Part shown: piece after piece, positions 10,122 through 19,609 of the stretch
How positions within the stretch are numbered: position 1 is the first letter of the stretch
Layout: each line of letters begins with the position of its first letter
Assembly: GCF_005239225.2 (NCBI RefSeq)
Contig: NC_133284.1
Span: forward strand, 53,203,416-53,267,415
Reading direction: 5' to 3'
Source: Populus alba
Taxonomy: Eukaryota > Streptophyta > Magnoliopsida > Malpighiales > Salicaceae
DNA: 64,000 nucleotides
The notes under the pieces: model-generated
Told to the model about the DNA's origin: nothing
Databases searched by the model: none
What the model saw: only the letters and a program-made list of their open reading frames with translations
Program-made: the position numbers and the translations under genes

Positions 10122-10557
10122 TGTTAGGATACTAGCATGCAAACCCGACAAGACAAAAGGCAAAGGATAGGATAAATGAGAAATGAGACACACAAGAATT
10201 TACGTGGTTCACCCAATTAGGCTACGTCCACGGGCAAGTATAGAAGGATTTTACTAAGTAATGTGGGAATTACAACCTCTCTCTAATAATAGGAGAACAA
10301 CTGAAACCTCTCTATTATTAGGAGAAACACCTCACTTACTCTCCTCTTGCTCTCTCTTAATTCTTTCTTGTGATATGCATAAGGCAAGGATGCACTGCCT
10401 ATTTATAGGCAAGCTTCCTTGCCTTAGTCATCTTGTAGCACCGAATTGGTGCCTACAATATTGATTTAATTGGCTGGCACCAATTCAGTGCCTACAATCT
10501 TTGACTTAGCTGGCACCAATTGGTGTCAGCTAGCTTCTGGCTTCTTCTAGCTTCACA
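10122..10557 (-). repeat. 5' LTR of the copia element (436 bp)
   Basis: In plus orientation the LTR starts tgttaggatac and ends gcttcaca, directly against the gaaac duplication. A TATA region, gcctatttataggc, lies at 10,397-10,410 and reads CCTATAAATAGG in the transcribed direction. The motif caccaatt(c/g) and its inverse recur several times at 10,440-10,525, upstream of the TATA on the minus strand, and could be U3 regulatory repeats. Confidence 0.93.
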
Positions 10558-10562
10558 GAAAC
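10558..10562. repeat. Target-site duplication (gaaac), right side of copia
   Basis: This is an exact copy of 5774-5778, directly abutting the LTR end. Confidence 0.9.
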
Positions 10563-10998
10563 TTGTATTAGAGCAAGCAGAACATCCATAGGAACTATGT
10601 TCGATGACTAGGATAGAATAAGAAAGACTTGTCACAAATGGAAAAATATAAAGCTCATAAGCATAAAAGTCTACAAATCTCTACAAATAGGATCATCATA
10701 TCAAAAACTCTAATTTAAAATCTTATTTCTCCATAATTTACCGTACCAAGTAGTATCATTTTACAATTCCTTAAATAAATTAAGAAAAACAAACTTAACA
10801 AATTAGGAAAGCTCTAAATAAATTTTAAAAAAATAGAATCATTAAGCATAAGATTTATTTTTCTAAGATAAATAGGAAAAAAAATAAGAAAACAAATAAC
10901 TTTTTTTAAAAAAAAAAAAATCCTCTTGCATCAATCTCTTTAGATTGAAAAGAACTCATCCTTGAATTGTGGTCATCCATCCGTCTATATTGTTATTA
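10563..10998. other. AT-rich spacer, no gene seen
   Basis: The first part continues the host sequence interrupted by the copia element. From about 10,720 the DNA is A-rich with long a/t runs (10,900-10,920). No gene, terminal repeat or RNA structure was recognised. Confidence 0.55.
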
Positions 10999-11832
10999 TC
11001 AACCATTAAAAATAATATTAGCATCTTTACATTCCATTGACCTCTGGTCTGCTAACACTATATAGTTAACCAACTCAGATAAAATAGGCCAATAATCAAT
11101 TCCTAAAATGCTCTCAATCTTTGAAGAAGAAGCAATGACACAAGTCAGTGAGGATTTCCTTTTATATTGTTCAATTAAATAACCTTGTATTACTTTTCCA
11201 CCCACCTTATGATTGAACTCTCTAATTCTACCTCCTCTGTAATCAAGCTCAACATTAACTACATCTTCTTGACCAGAGCATCCATCACTATTGTCACCAA
11301 ACTCATCACTTTCCATGACTCCAGACACCTTTTCTCGATTGTTAAACCTCCTCAAATCCACATTGCTTTCATGTCTTACTGATGAAGGGGCATCACTCTC
11401 CTCTAAATCACCCTTCAAATTATAACTCCTATAATTGAGGTCCTCCAAGTCTGAATTCATGCTACTGGTTCTATTCCTCAACCATCGCTCATCACTTGTA
11501 GCTCCTCCCATATTCTTTCTTGCATTAGCATGCACGTGACTTTCTTTGCCACCCACCTTATGATTGAACTTTCTACTTCTACCTCCTCTGTAATTAAGCT
11601 CTGCATTAACTACATATTCTTGACCAGAGCATCCATCACCATTGTCACCAAACTCATCACTTTCCATGACTCCAGACACTTTTTCTCGATTGTTAAACCT
11701 CCTCAAATTCACACTGCTTTCATGTCTTACCGGTGATGGGGCATCACTCTCCTCTAAATTACCCTTCAACTTATAACTCCTATAATTGAGGTCCTCCAAG
11801 TCTGAGTTCGAGCTCCTGGTGCCATTCCTCAA

Positions 11833-11908
11833 CCATCGCTCATCACTTGTAGCTCCTCCCCTCTTCCTTCTTACATTAGCATGCGCATGACTTTCTTTGC
11901 CATCCACA
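11833..11908. repeat. 76-bp direct repeat, left copy
   Basis: This segment is identical to 12,875-12,950 except for one base (gccatcc against gtcatcc). It is native PPR-exon sequence that occurs once in copy B at the corresponding place, and it flanks the inserted histone deacetylase piece. Confidence 0.9.
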
Positions 11909-12183
11909 ACCGAGTTACTATCACTTCATTCATATCTAATCAAGCCAAAAACTTCACAAGGTCAAACACATTATTTAGACCTTGCCGTGAACAATCAAGT
12001 AGTCATTCTATCAGCGGTAAAAACCACATCCTTTCACCCCATTCTTCACCTAAACAAAATTCACTTTCATAGCTAATCATCCATAAACCCTAACTCATTC
12101 CACGTCTAACAAAAACAACAAATACTTAACAACACAAATAAAAGAAAAACTTCAACTAAATTTCACAACAAAAGAGCCATACA
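11909..12183. other. Left part of the captured insert, non-coding
   Basis: This part of the insert lies beyond histone deacetylase exon 3. It has no recognisable coding sequence and may be intron sequence from the donor gene. It begins exactly where the PPR-exon match stops. Confidence 0.5.
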
Positions 12184-12874
12184 TCTAGCCAATTCCCCTG
12201 CAAACAAGTGCTGAGTATCCGGCGTAATCCGATGCAAAAATTCAACATAATCCTCGGAATGAAACTGAGCAAGCTCAACAGGATATGCCTTGTGTGGTCT
12301 CTGCATAACAAATTCGACAAACAAAAACACCCCACGTCGTTTTTTTTTTTCCCAGAAAACTACACAGAAAAATACTAGAAATATCAAATCTTTAACCTAA
12401 CTTACATAAATTTCCATCTTCTTGTGTAGCTCATAAGAGAGAACAAGATGGTGTGTCATACAAAGTCTGTGTGGCTTCATTGGATGGTTTGGTCCAAAAT
12501 AAACACTGCCCACATCACCTATATCAACAAAAACCCATCTTTATAAATCTTCCATAAATTCGTTATAAAAAAAACACTGCAAAGAAAATTTTGGATGCTA
12601 CATCAGTGAATGCTTGATTGCAAAGATCAAAACAGCTTAAACAAAAACAAAAGACATAGAAAGTTCAAAACTTTTTCACTGACCATCATCGAAATAGGCA
12701 ATTCTGTCTTTGGAGCGCATTCTCTCAGAGAAAAAATTAGCAACAATTCTGTCAGTGAAATAAATGGCTTCTTCAACACCATCACCATGATGAACATCTA
12801 TATCACGAGCATGGTGTTTCAGAAGCTCCAAAATCCCCAAAACCAGGTCATTGATGTAACAAAAGCCAGAGGTT
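12184..12874 (-). pseudogene. Captured HDA9-like histone deacetylase fragment, exons out of order
   Basis: On the minus strand, exon 1 (12,684-12,720: [13 protein letters not shown], then a GT donor) is followed by exon 2 (12,406-12,518: [19 protein letters not shown] to HKKMEIY, with AG and GT ends). Exon 3 (about 12,184-12,300: RPHKAYPVELAQFHSEDYVE to HRITPDTQHLF) comes next. These are the first exons of a class I, RPD3-type deacetylase of the HDA9 group, with introns kept, so this is a DNA-level capture and not a retrocopy. Upstream of exon 1 lies a piece from the middle of the protein ([17 protein letters not shown] and [13 protein letters not shown], 12,740-12,866). That order is impossible in a normal gene. 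The mid-protein piece also lacks about four residues before DIDVHHGDG. The fragment lacks most of the catalytic domain and cannot be functional. Confidence 0.88.
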
Positions 12875-12950
12875 CCATCGCTCATCACTTGTAGCTCCTC
12901 CCCTCTTCCTTCTTACATTAGCATGCGCATGACTTTCTTTGTCATCCACA
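12875..12950. repeat. 76-bp direct repeat, right copy
   Basis: This is the partner of 11,833-11,908. Together they bracket the 966-bp insert (11,909-12,874). Confidence 0.9.
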
Positions 12951-13580
12951 TGATAATTGAACTCTCTAATTCTTCCTCCTCTGTAATCAAGCTCTGCGTT
13001 AACTACATCTTCCTCACCACTGGACCCATTAGCATTCTCGCCAAACTCATCACTTTCCATGACTTTGGACACCTTCACTCGATCCTTAAACCCCCTCAAT
13101 TTTACACTCCTTTCATCTCTTTCCAACAATGGCGCATCATTCCCCTCTAAATCATCCTTCAACTTATAACTATTTGACTTATGTACTTGATTCTTTTCTC
13201 TTCCAGTCTTAACAGACTCCATAGCCTTCAAATACTCACCAAAAGATGGTTTAAATTCTAACTCTTTCTCAATAACCCCACCACCACCAACCAACCGATT
13301 ATCAGACTCGTCTTTTTGCAATGCCTTAACTCTTAAACCAACAACTCTCATTGCTTTCCCACGCTTGCTCTTCAATGGAACACCAGAAATTGGAGGTCTC
13401 CAAGAATTCTAAGGGCCACATGAAGAATATGGTTTCCAGCTACAATTACAGGTTAAGTTCCCATTTCTTTCAAAACCAGATAAACCGTTTTGCCCATTTG
13501 TCATAATTATCACCTCCATATTATCAATTCACACCACACAGTCTCACAAGCCAAGCAAACCTCTATCTTGGAGTCACTAA

Positions 13581-14045
13581 TTATATTGATCAGCCTGTTT
13601 TATAATTTGATTCGAGATTTGGGTAATGGGTTAAATATATAAAAATTATTGATTATAACGATAAGTTTAACGAGTTTTTTTAATGAAATAATATTATTTT
13701 ATATAAAAATTATTGATTAGATAATCTTACATGAATTTTTATTGGATTAATCTAGTCATCAAGTTTATCAAATCGAATTAAATAAAGTAAACTGTTCAAA
13801 CAATTCAAAAACCATCATGATTCGAGAGTTATCAGGCTATTGAATCAACCCAGCACAGGCGGATTTGAGATCTATGAAGAAAGATGATGTAGACGGGTGA
13901 AGTAATGCGTTGAACTTCCGCCATAGCCTACACAGTTGACGAAGAAGGTAATTGGGTAATTTGTCACCTCTTTGCCTGTGTCTGGTCTGCATGGATACAT
14001 CTCTTTCCAAGTGTCTGTCATGAACACTCCCAAAAACACTTAAAA
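13581..14045. other. Unassigned intergenic DNA
   Basis: Homology with copy B of the PPR gene ends at about 13,580 (gagtcactaa). The following DNA is AT-rich with no gene that I can recognise. The short GC-richer stretch at 13,850-13,990 has no clear open frame. Confidence 0.5.
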
Positions 14046-14049
14046 AATG

Positions 14050-14185
14050 TTTGTTTTTTTAGGTAACTTGTTATTTATGGTTTTTATTTTAAAAAATAAG
14101 TTTTTTAAAAAATATAGTTATGTTTGGTTGTTGGATTTAGATATATATTCGATAAAAATTACGATTGAAGTTTATGTATAACAAA
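14050..14185. mobile_element. AT-rich MITE (family 2)
   Basis: The words taacttgttatttatgg, atttagatatatattcgataa and acgattgaagttta recur in inverted orientation at 18,235-18,375 with modest divergence. It is non-coding and about 130 bp long. The borders are approximate. Confidence 0.5.
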
Positions 14186-14195
14186 AAATATATAT

Positions 14196-14391
14196 AAAAT
14201 GTTTGGTAGAAGTGTAGTTGCGGTTGCTTTTTACTTGGAAATGCATTAGAATAATTTTTTTTTTATTTTTAAAAAAATTATTTTTGATATTAGTGTATTA
14301 AAATGATCTAAAAACATTAAAAATATATTAATTTGAATAAAAAAACATTCAAATTTTTTCAAAAACATTTTTAAAACGCAAAAACAAACAG
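14196..14391. mobile_element. AT-rich MITE (family 1), second copy
   Basis: It begins near tgtttggtagaagtgtagttgc and ends aaaacgcaaaaacaaacagg. The order of words is the same as at 2,812-3,026. It is non-coding. Confidence 0.6.
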
Positions 14392-15214
14392 GATTTTACG
14401 AAATTCCGTTAAGAAAACATGTAAAAACTAAAAATTACTATATAAAAACTGCATTTTAAATTTATATTTTTAATAAATTCTATAATATAAAACACAATTT
14501 AATTTATTATCAAACACCTTACCATATGTAAGTAAAAACAAATAAAGCCTAAAGCGAAATGAAAAACATAATTTGCATCGTCTGAGGGCCTCTTTTCCCC
14601 TGTTGAGGTTTCAATTTCTTGGCCCCCTTACGTTTTCTACTAGAAAGTGATGGGCAAGACAATTCAACACGTGTACAGAGTTTTATAGGACCAAAATCAC
14701 AGGAACAGAGGTTCTCGGTTGGTTTTTTTTCTTCTATGAAATGTCGGCTGGTTTTTTAATAGGTATAAAATAACTTAGATTATAGGTAAATATATAAAGT
14801 TTTTTTTTTAATAAAAGCTTTGTGTATAAAACCATGGTGTTATGTATGATTGATTGATTGATATCTTGATAAGAAGTTAGCTGAAAAAGAACACATCGTT
14901 TTCATGGATACAATGAGTTGCTATCATGTTAAATATGTATATATATAAAAAGAATTGGCAGAAAACTGTAAGATTAGGAAATGCAATTAAATATGTTTGT
15001 TTTTGTATATCATGTTTTTAAATATGTTTATTTTCTAGATTTCTTGCTTTATTTTGGTATTTTAATGTGAGTTAATTACTTACTTAGTTTATTTTCTTTT
15101 TAAGATTTTCTAGTTTTAATATGGATAATATATCTTCTAGATTTGAAAGGCAAGGTAATCTTAGTATAAAAGCCAACTGTAGAGATATTCCTCTAGGTGG
15201 CTGGCTACCTAAAT
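14392..15214. other. Intergenic DNA upstream of the resistance-gene cluster
   Basis: I see no open frame or element with supported ends. The part at 14,580-14,730 is GC-richer, and the rest is AT-rich. Confidence 0.5.
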
Positions 15215-15350
15215 GTGCAAGAAGTTATTCTAAATACTTACAATGCTGACAGAGACGAATGTTGAATTTTCTCAGCCGTGGCATGACAAATTGACAATGG
15301 TGGTTCGTGGTAGATGCTGCCAACATCCATCAATCAATTAGTATAGGAGG
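15215..15350 (+). promoter_or_regulatory. Orphan copy 1 of the resistance-gene upstream block
   Basis: This block shares long words with 17,748-17,905 and 19,376-19,500: gaagttattctaaata, gaattttctcagccgtggca, gtggttcgtgg, agatgctgccaaca and catcaatcaattag. Copy 3 lies directly in front of the CNL coding region, so the block is probably promoter and 5' leader. No intact coding sequence follows here. Confidence 0.7.
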
Positions 15351-15379
15351 AGGATGTGATTTATTTTATTTTTTAATAA

Positions 15380-15735
15380 TAAATAATTATATTATTTTTA
15401 ATGAATTGTTTTGTTTTTATTTGATGTTTTTTTATTAGTAGTACCAAACTTCATTCATTTTAAAAGTATAACTAGATTTTATTTAATATATTTTTATATT
15501 TCTCGTAAAATTTCAACTTAATCTGATTGTCGAATTAAAAATTACTTCCAATAACGTAAAACTAATTAAATTATGATTTTTTTATCAAATTTATTAATTT
15601 CTTTAAAAATTTAAAATTTAATCCAAGCTAAACCATCATATTAGAAGGTTCCACGTAAATTTTCAGAATTTTTTCATAATTCAATCGAGAATTATAAATT
15701 TATTTTTATATAAAACTAGTATAAAAATATTGATA
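15380..15735 (+). mobile_element. Diverged LTR fragment related to 1-310
   Basis: The order of words follows the LTR at the left end of the window: tttttattagtagtaccaaa, attcattttaaaagt, ttccaataacgtaaaact, tcatattagaag and cgtaaattttcagaattttt. It has only one copy of the 158-bp unit. It sits immediately downstream of the orphan upstream block. Confidence 0.6.
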
Positions 15736-16749
15736 AAATCTTAACCTGGGCTATAATAAAAAAAATTAAAAAAAAATAAAAAGGTTAAAGGAGGTTTTGA
15801 TAGTGGGAAGCTTAGAGGGAGTTTCTTTCTTTCCGAAGAAGCAAATGCGGTTGCTTTGCTTTATGGAAAGAAGAGAAGGGAACAGAAGAAAAGAGAAAAG
15901 ATGTGTTCACCAAGGGAAGCAATCAAGAATCTTTGCTTTTCCACACAAGAGTGTAGTGCAGGGCAAGGCAATATTACTTTCCTTTGTTACTGCGTCACGA
16001 TGTCTTTTTGGAAATTTATTGGTATTTAATTTTAAGATAATTAAAATAAGTATTTGTCAAAAAATTGATAAATTAATTTTACATAAAAAAGTCAAAATTC
16101 TCTTTTATTATTTATTTTTTATCTTGACAAAAACATATATATTTTTAATTAGCAACATAGTTGTTTTAATAAATAAAAAACTTGGTAATTTAAATAAGTA
16201 TTCAAGAATTTTTAATTATTTAAATTAAAAGGGAAATCCTGAATGGTTGTTAATAAATTTGTTTTGCTCTCTGTTTTTTAGTCACTTTTTTTTTTTTATA
16301 TATTTTGTTATATGCTTTGTGTTGGATTCCACTTGTCCAGGCTTTCTTAACATTTGTAGATGGAGCGCATGCGCAGTCCTTCTGCCTGAAGAGTATACCA
16401 GTGAGGGTTGAATCGGTCATTTACTATTATCTCACAAATTAATAAAGATGAAATCATAGTTATTAAGATTTTACTTTTACAATCTTTTGATTTATGAATA
16501 TGCTTTTTTTTTCTTGATTTTTAAGTTTAAATCCTCAAATAAACATTTAGAAATACTTAATAAATTAATTTAAATATAGAAAATCAATATAGAAGCATTA
16601 CATTTTTATAAAACAGATAATTTAGCCTGGTCACAAAGAGTTTTTGATCTATTAATTGTGGATTTTCTTAAAACCTCACCCCCAGTTTTTATGGGAACAC
16701 ATAAATAAAAAGACTCCCAAAATCTCTTTTCAAATCTAGTTGCAAGTGA
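15736..16749. other. Unassigned DNA between resistance-gene remnants
   Basis: A plus-strand frame of 143 codons (15,797-16,228) has no recognisable features. It becomes Ile/Lys/Leu-rich in its second half, as expected of AT-rich DNA read by chance. No other structure is evident. Confidence 0.5.
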
Positions 16750-17019
16750 AGGATTAGAAGAGCTGCCCAATCTATTATGGATTGGGTGCTTGAAATTCTT
16801 CATACTTTATTCATCTTTAATTGTGAAAATCTAGAAAATTTGGCCTTAGAAGTATTTGGATGTGAAAATCTTAGTAGCTTGATTTCTTTGCCAGGAAGCA
16901 TAACATACCTCACCACTCTAGAAGAATTTTGTATTATTGAAGGTAAAAAGCTTGATTTGATAACAATAAAAGAAGAAAAAGAAGAGAAAAGCTTAGTTAT
17001 TGGTAAGTCCAAATATTAG
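16750..17019 (+). pseudogene. LRR fragment of a CNL-type resistance gene
   Basis: The frame from 16,777 reads as irregular leucine-rich repeats of the RGA type: LHTLFIFNCENLENLALEVF, then CENLSSLISLPGSITYLTTL and EEFCIIEGKKLDLI. No CC or NB-ARC part precedes it. It lies between orphan upstream blocks 1 and 2, so it is probably what remains of the gene once driven by block 1. The rest of the frame (KEEKEEKSL) is not LRR-like. Confidence 0.6.
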
Positions 17020-17747
17020 AAGGGAAAATGGTGAAGAAACATTTCATTAGGTACGGGTTATGAGGATTTAAATATATCATATTTAGTTTCACATTTGTAT
17101 CCATTCTTCAATTCCTTTTATTTCGCTTAAATTAATTTTCCTGAAAAGAAAATGCAATGTTTATTTGACAAAACCTCATGTTTTGGAGGGGCAGGTTCAA
17201 GTGGAACTCCATCAGATTTAACCAGAGCAAAAGAACAAGACTTGGCATGTCATGATAAAATGCAAAGTTAACTAATTTCATTCAGCAATTTAAATTTCTT
17301 TGAACTTAATACTTCATTACTAAATTCTATGTTTGTCTAATTTCTTCGGGTTTACTACTGTGAGGTCCTGTCGGCTAATTTCTTTAATTTCCTTGGCTAG
17401 CTGTGTGTGACAATTTGTCATCAATAAATTGATAAACTTTTGGTTGTTCTGAATTATTGGCTTGCCTCTTTATTTTATTCAACTTATCTTATTTAAAATA
17501 ATTATGTTTAACATATAAACTCGTCCTTTTAAACAAACTGAAAAACTGAAGTTGGGAGGAGATCGAAGTAGCAATTATGCTACTTGTTTCAAATAATACA
17601 ACAGTCATCAAGAATTTCAAACTTACCGCAATGTCTCATCATGAGTTTCAAAGATCTTAAAGAAGAGACATCCATTTCCGCACCCTTCAAGAACACCTAC
17701 CCTTTCTTTATATCTGCGGCTAAAAATCTAGTGATAAATTGACGAAA
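17020..17747. other. Likely 3' flank of the lost resistance gene; no gene seen
   Basis: The AT-rich sequence has no open frame of note. By position it would be the 3' region of the decayed gene before the next upstream block. Confidence 0.4.
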
Positions 17748-17905
17748 AATGTGGAAGAAGTTATTCTAAATACATACAATGCTGACAGAGGCGAATGTGG
17801 AATTTTCTCAGCCGTGGCATGACAAATTGACACCAGCCATTAATCAATTAGTATAGGGAGGAAGGGACCCTCACGCAACTTTCTCTGCTTTAATGTTCAA
17901 TGCAT
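17748..17905 (+). promoter_or_regulatory. Orphan copy 2 of the resistance-gene upstream block
   Basis: It matches copies 1 and 3, including gaagttattctaaatac, gtggaattttctcagcc, atcaattag and ggaagggaccctcacgcaac. The middle part (ggttcgtggtagatgctgcc in copy 1) is missing. No coding sequence follows. Confidence 0.7.
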
Positions 17906-18052
17906 TCCAATGCTCACTTCATTTCATCTTTAAAATACTTCACAATTAATTTTGTAAAAAACTTAATTTGAACAAAAAAAATTAATTAATTTTTTAAAAA
18001 AACATTTTTGAAGATAAAAATAATTATTTTATAAAGTATTTTTTATTTAAAA

Positions 18053-18057
<5 letters not shown>

Positions 18058-18091
<34 letters not shown>
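18058..18091. repeat. (TAA)n microsatellite
   Basis: About eleven taa triplets in a row lie in AT-rich DNA. Confidence 0.95.
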
Positions 18092-18234
18092 TTTTTAAAG
18101 CTACCTTTAAATCTGGCTTTCAGTGGGGCAAATCTATATGGAACGTGACTTTCACTTTTTGTTTACTATAGGAATGGGGAGATCCTAGGAAGGAGGTGTT
18201 CTACCACTGCATGAAGTCATATTCTCTTGTTGAT

Positions 18235-18375
18235 AATGGAAATAACCTCAACTATAATATTTTTACCAAATACATATCTAAATCCAAATAACCTTATCCA
18301 ACCATACTTTTTTAAAACTTAATTTTTTAAAATTATAAACACAAAAACTATCTCAAAAATAAATACACCATCAAT
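18235..18375. mobile_element. AT-rich MITE (family 2), inverted copy
   Basis: Read on the minus strand it follows the order of words at 14,050-14,185, with ggatttagatatgtatttgg and attatagttgaggtt at its end. It is non-coding. Confidence 0.5.
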
Positions 18376-18415
18376 TTCTCAGGTTCATGATCAATAGCTT
18401 GGAATCGTTTCCTCC

Positions 18416-18468
18416 TGTCGGCATGGTATTTGTATAGTTTAAAAGTGATACCAAATACCATGCCGACA
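18416..18468. repeat. 17-bp perfect inverted repeat with 19-nt loop
   Basis: The left arm tgtcggcatggtatttg (18,416-18,432) is the exact reverse complement of 18,452-18,468. It is GC-richer than its surroundings. Confidence 0.93.
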
Positions 18469-19375
18469 AAGGTTATGAATAATTAGTAACCTTTTAACTT
18501 ATCTATATATGTTAAAAAAGATGATCTGTGTTGATCTGGAAAAAAAAAAAAAAGATGAATTATGTACGAACTTTTAACAACATTGTTGTTTCCAAACAAC
18601 TCATGTTTGCAAATCACGACAGAACTGTTAATGGTGCTTACATTAAAGACTGTTGGAAATCAAGCTTTCTACCAAAAAGTTTTTTTTTTTTTAAGTAAAC
18701 ATCGGTCTCTAGGTTTGTTTATATATTTTTTAATTAATTTTATAAATTTTAAAATTAATAATAATATAAATCTTTAACAATATGAAAAAATTCAAACGGA
18801 TAATTATTAAAAATACAAATACAAAATTTAACCAAAAATTATCCCGTCACTATTGCTTTCTAAGAATAGGTGACAAAGGGTTTCGGGCTCGCTGCTAGTT
18901 GTTCAACTAAAAAAACAATCCTATAAATGGGCAAGTAGAATGGTCTTTTTGGTATATAAATAGTGCTCTAGGCAACCACATGGCCCCCACAACCGATCTA
19001 AAAACAAAGAAAACATATATTTTTGAGTGGAGGCCGGAATAAGATGCCGAGAAGAGATATTGATAAAAAAAACAAAAAAATAAAATTAAAAGGAGTGGTT
19101 AATGGGCTGCTGCTAACAAATTCCCGCCACATTGCATGGAGGTTTGTGTTTGGGCTAACTTTTGTCCAGAGAATATAGCAAGGCTGTTGAAAGGATTTGT
19201 CCCCACAATACAGCAAAGAGAAGTCATCTTCATGGATTCTTGACTGGTTCACGCAATTCATGGATTGGTAAATGACGATGAAAGTCATTAATTATTTGTC
19301 AGCAGCTTCTGCTAGCAATCAATCAAGATTAGTTTTGTTGTTTATAAGGTCACTTTCTTGATGGGTGTTTTTTTG
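18469..19375. other. Intergenic DNA upstream of the CNL gene
   Basis: No gene was recognised. The sequence contains an a13 run near 18,540 and AT-rich DNA, then a moderately mixed composition from 18,840 onward. It probably belongs to the upstream region of the resistance gene. Confidence 0.5.
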
Positions 19376-19500
19376 TAACGTGGAATTTTCTTAGCCATGC
19401 CATAACAACATGACAGTAGTGGTTCGTGGAAGATGCTGCCAACAGCCATCAATCAATTAGGGAGGAAGGGACCCTCATGCAACTATGCTCCGTTTCATCT
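19376..19500 (+). promoter_or_regulatory. Upstream block (copy 3) of the CNL gene
   Basis: The shared words are gtggaattttcttagcc, gtagtggttcgtgg, agatgctgccaacagccatc, aatcaattag and ggaagggaccctcatgcaac. It ends about 110 bp before the CNL start codon. Preservation of this block in three places suggests promoter or leader function, though it may simply mark the ancestral duplication unit. Confidence 0.65.
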
Positions 19501-19556
19501 TTTAATATTTCACACCATGCTTCTCTCTCTCTTGTGCTCAAAATTTCTTCTTTGAT

Positions 19557-19591
19557 CCCCCCCCCCCGGGCCCCCCCCCAAAAAAAAAAAA
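19557..19591. repeat. Low-complexity C11-GGG-C9-A12 tract in the CNL leader
   Basis: Eleven C, three G, nine C and twelve A occur in succession, ending 18 bases before the ATG. Such a run is unusual in this AT-rich DNA. Confidence 0.95.
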
Positions 19592-19609
19592 CAAACAGAG
19601 ACGGAGAAT

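Larger units (their letters stand above)
5779..10557 (-). mobile_element. Ty1/copia retrotransposon, TNT1/Tork type, defective
   Basis: A whole element is delimited by LTRs that begin with TG and end with CA, and by a perfect 5-bp duplication (gaaac). In transcript order (right to left) it has a 436-bp 5' LTR, an initiator-tRNA-Met primer-binding site, gag, protease, integrase, reverse transcriptase and RNase H. That order is diagnostic of Ty1/copia. It is disabled by several in-frame stops, by loss of the gag zinc knuckle, and by a deletion that fuses RNase H directly to the 3' LTR and removes the polypurine tract. The shared parts of the two LTRs differ at only about two positions, so insertion was recent. 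A 5' LTR copy of the U3/TATA region remains intact. Confidence 0.93.
10999..13519 (-). pseudogene. Copy A of the N-terminal exon of an EMB2279/At1g30610-like PPR gene, broken
   Basis: The minus-strand sequence matches the N-terminal exon of copy B (37,614-39,355) over 12,875-13,519 and 11,188-11,908. It starts at the equivalent ATG (13,517-13,519). It encodes a charged, Ser/Asp/Arg-rich region with repeated VMESDEFGE and LNYRSYKLKG motifs and no PPR motif of its own. Damage includes a TAG stop near 13,410 (TTG in copy B) and a 966-bp insertion carrying histone deacetylase pieces. After GKV at about 11,188 the sequence departs from copy B and runs to a stop at 10,999 through unrelated residues. 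Copy A keeps a 45-bp in-frame segment near 13,310-13,355 that copy B has lost. It cannot make a PPR protein. The link to PPR genes is through copy B and its exons. Confidence 0.75.

Noticed and set aside
12676..13375. Reading the deacetylase piece and PPR exon as one fusion gene
   Set aside because: The frames do not join, exon order is scrambled and stops follow both parts, so it is a chimeric pseudogene.
15797..16228. Plus-strand 143-codon frame
   Set aside because: The second half is Ile/Lys/Phe-rich AT translation, no domain is seen and no splice structure surrounds it.
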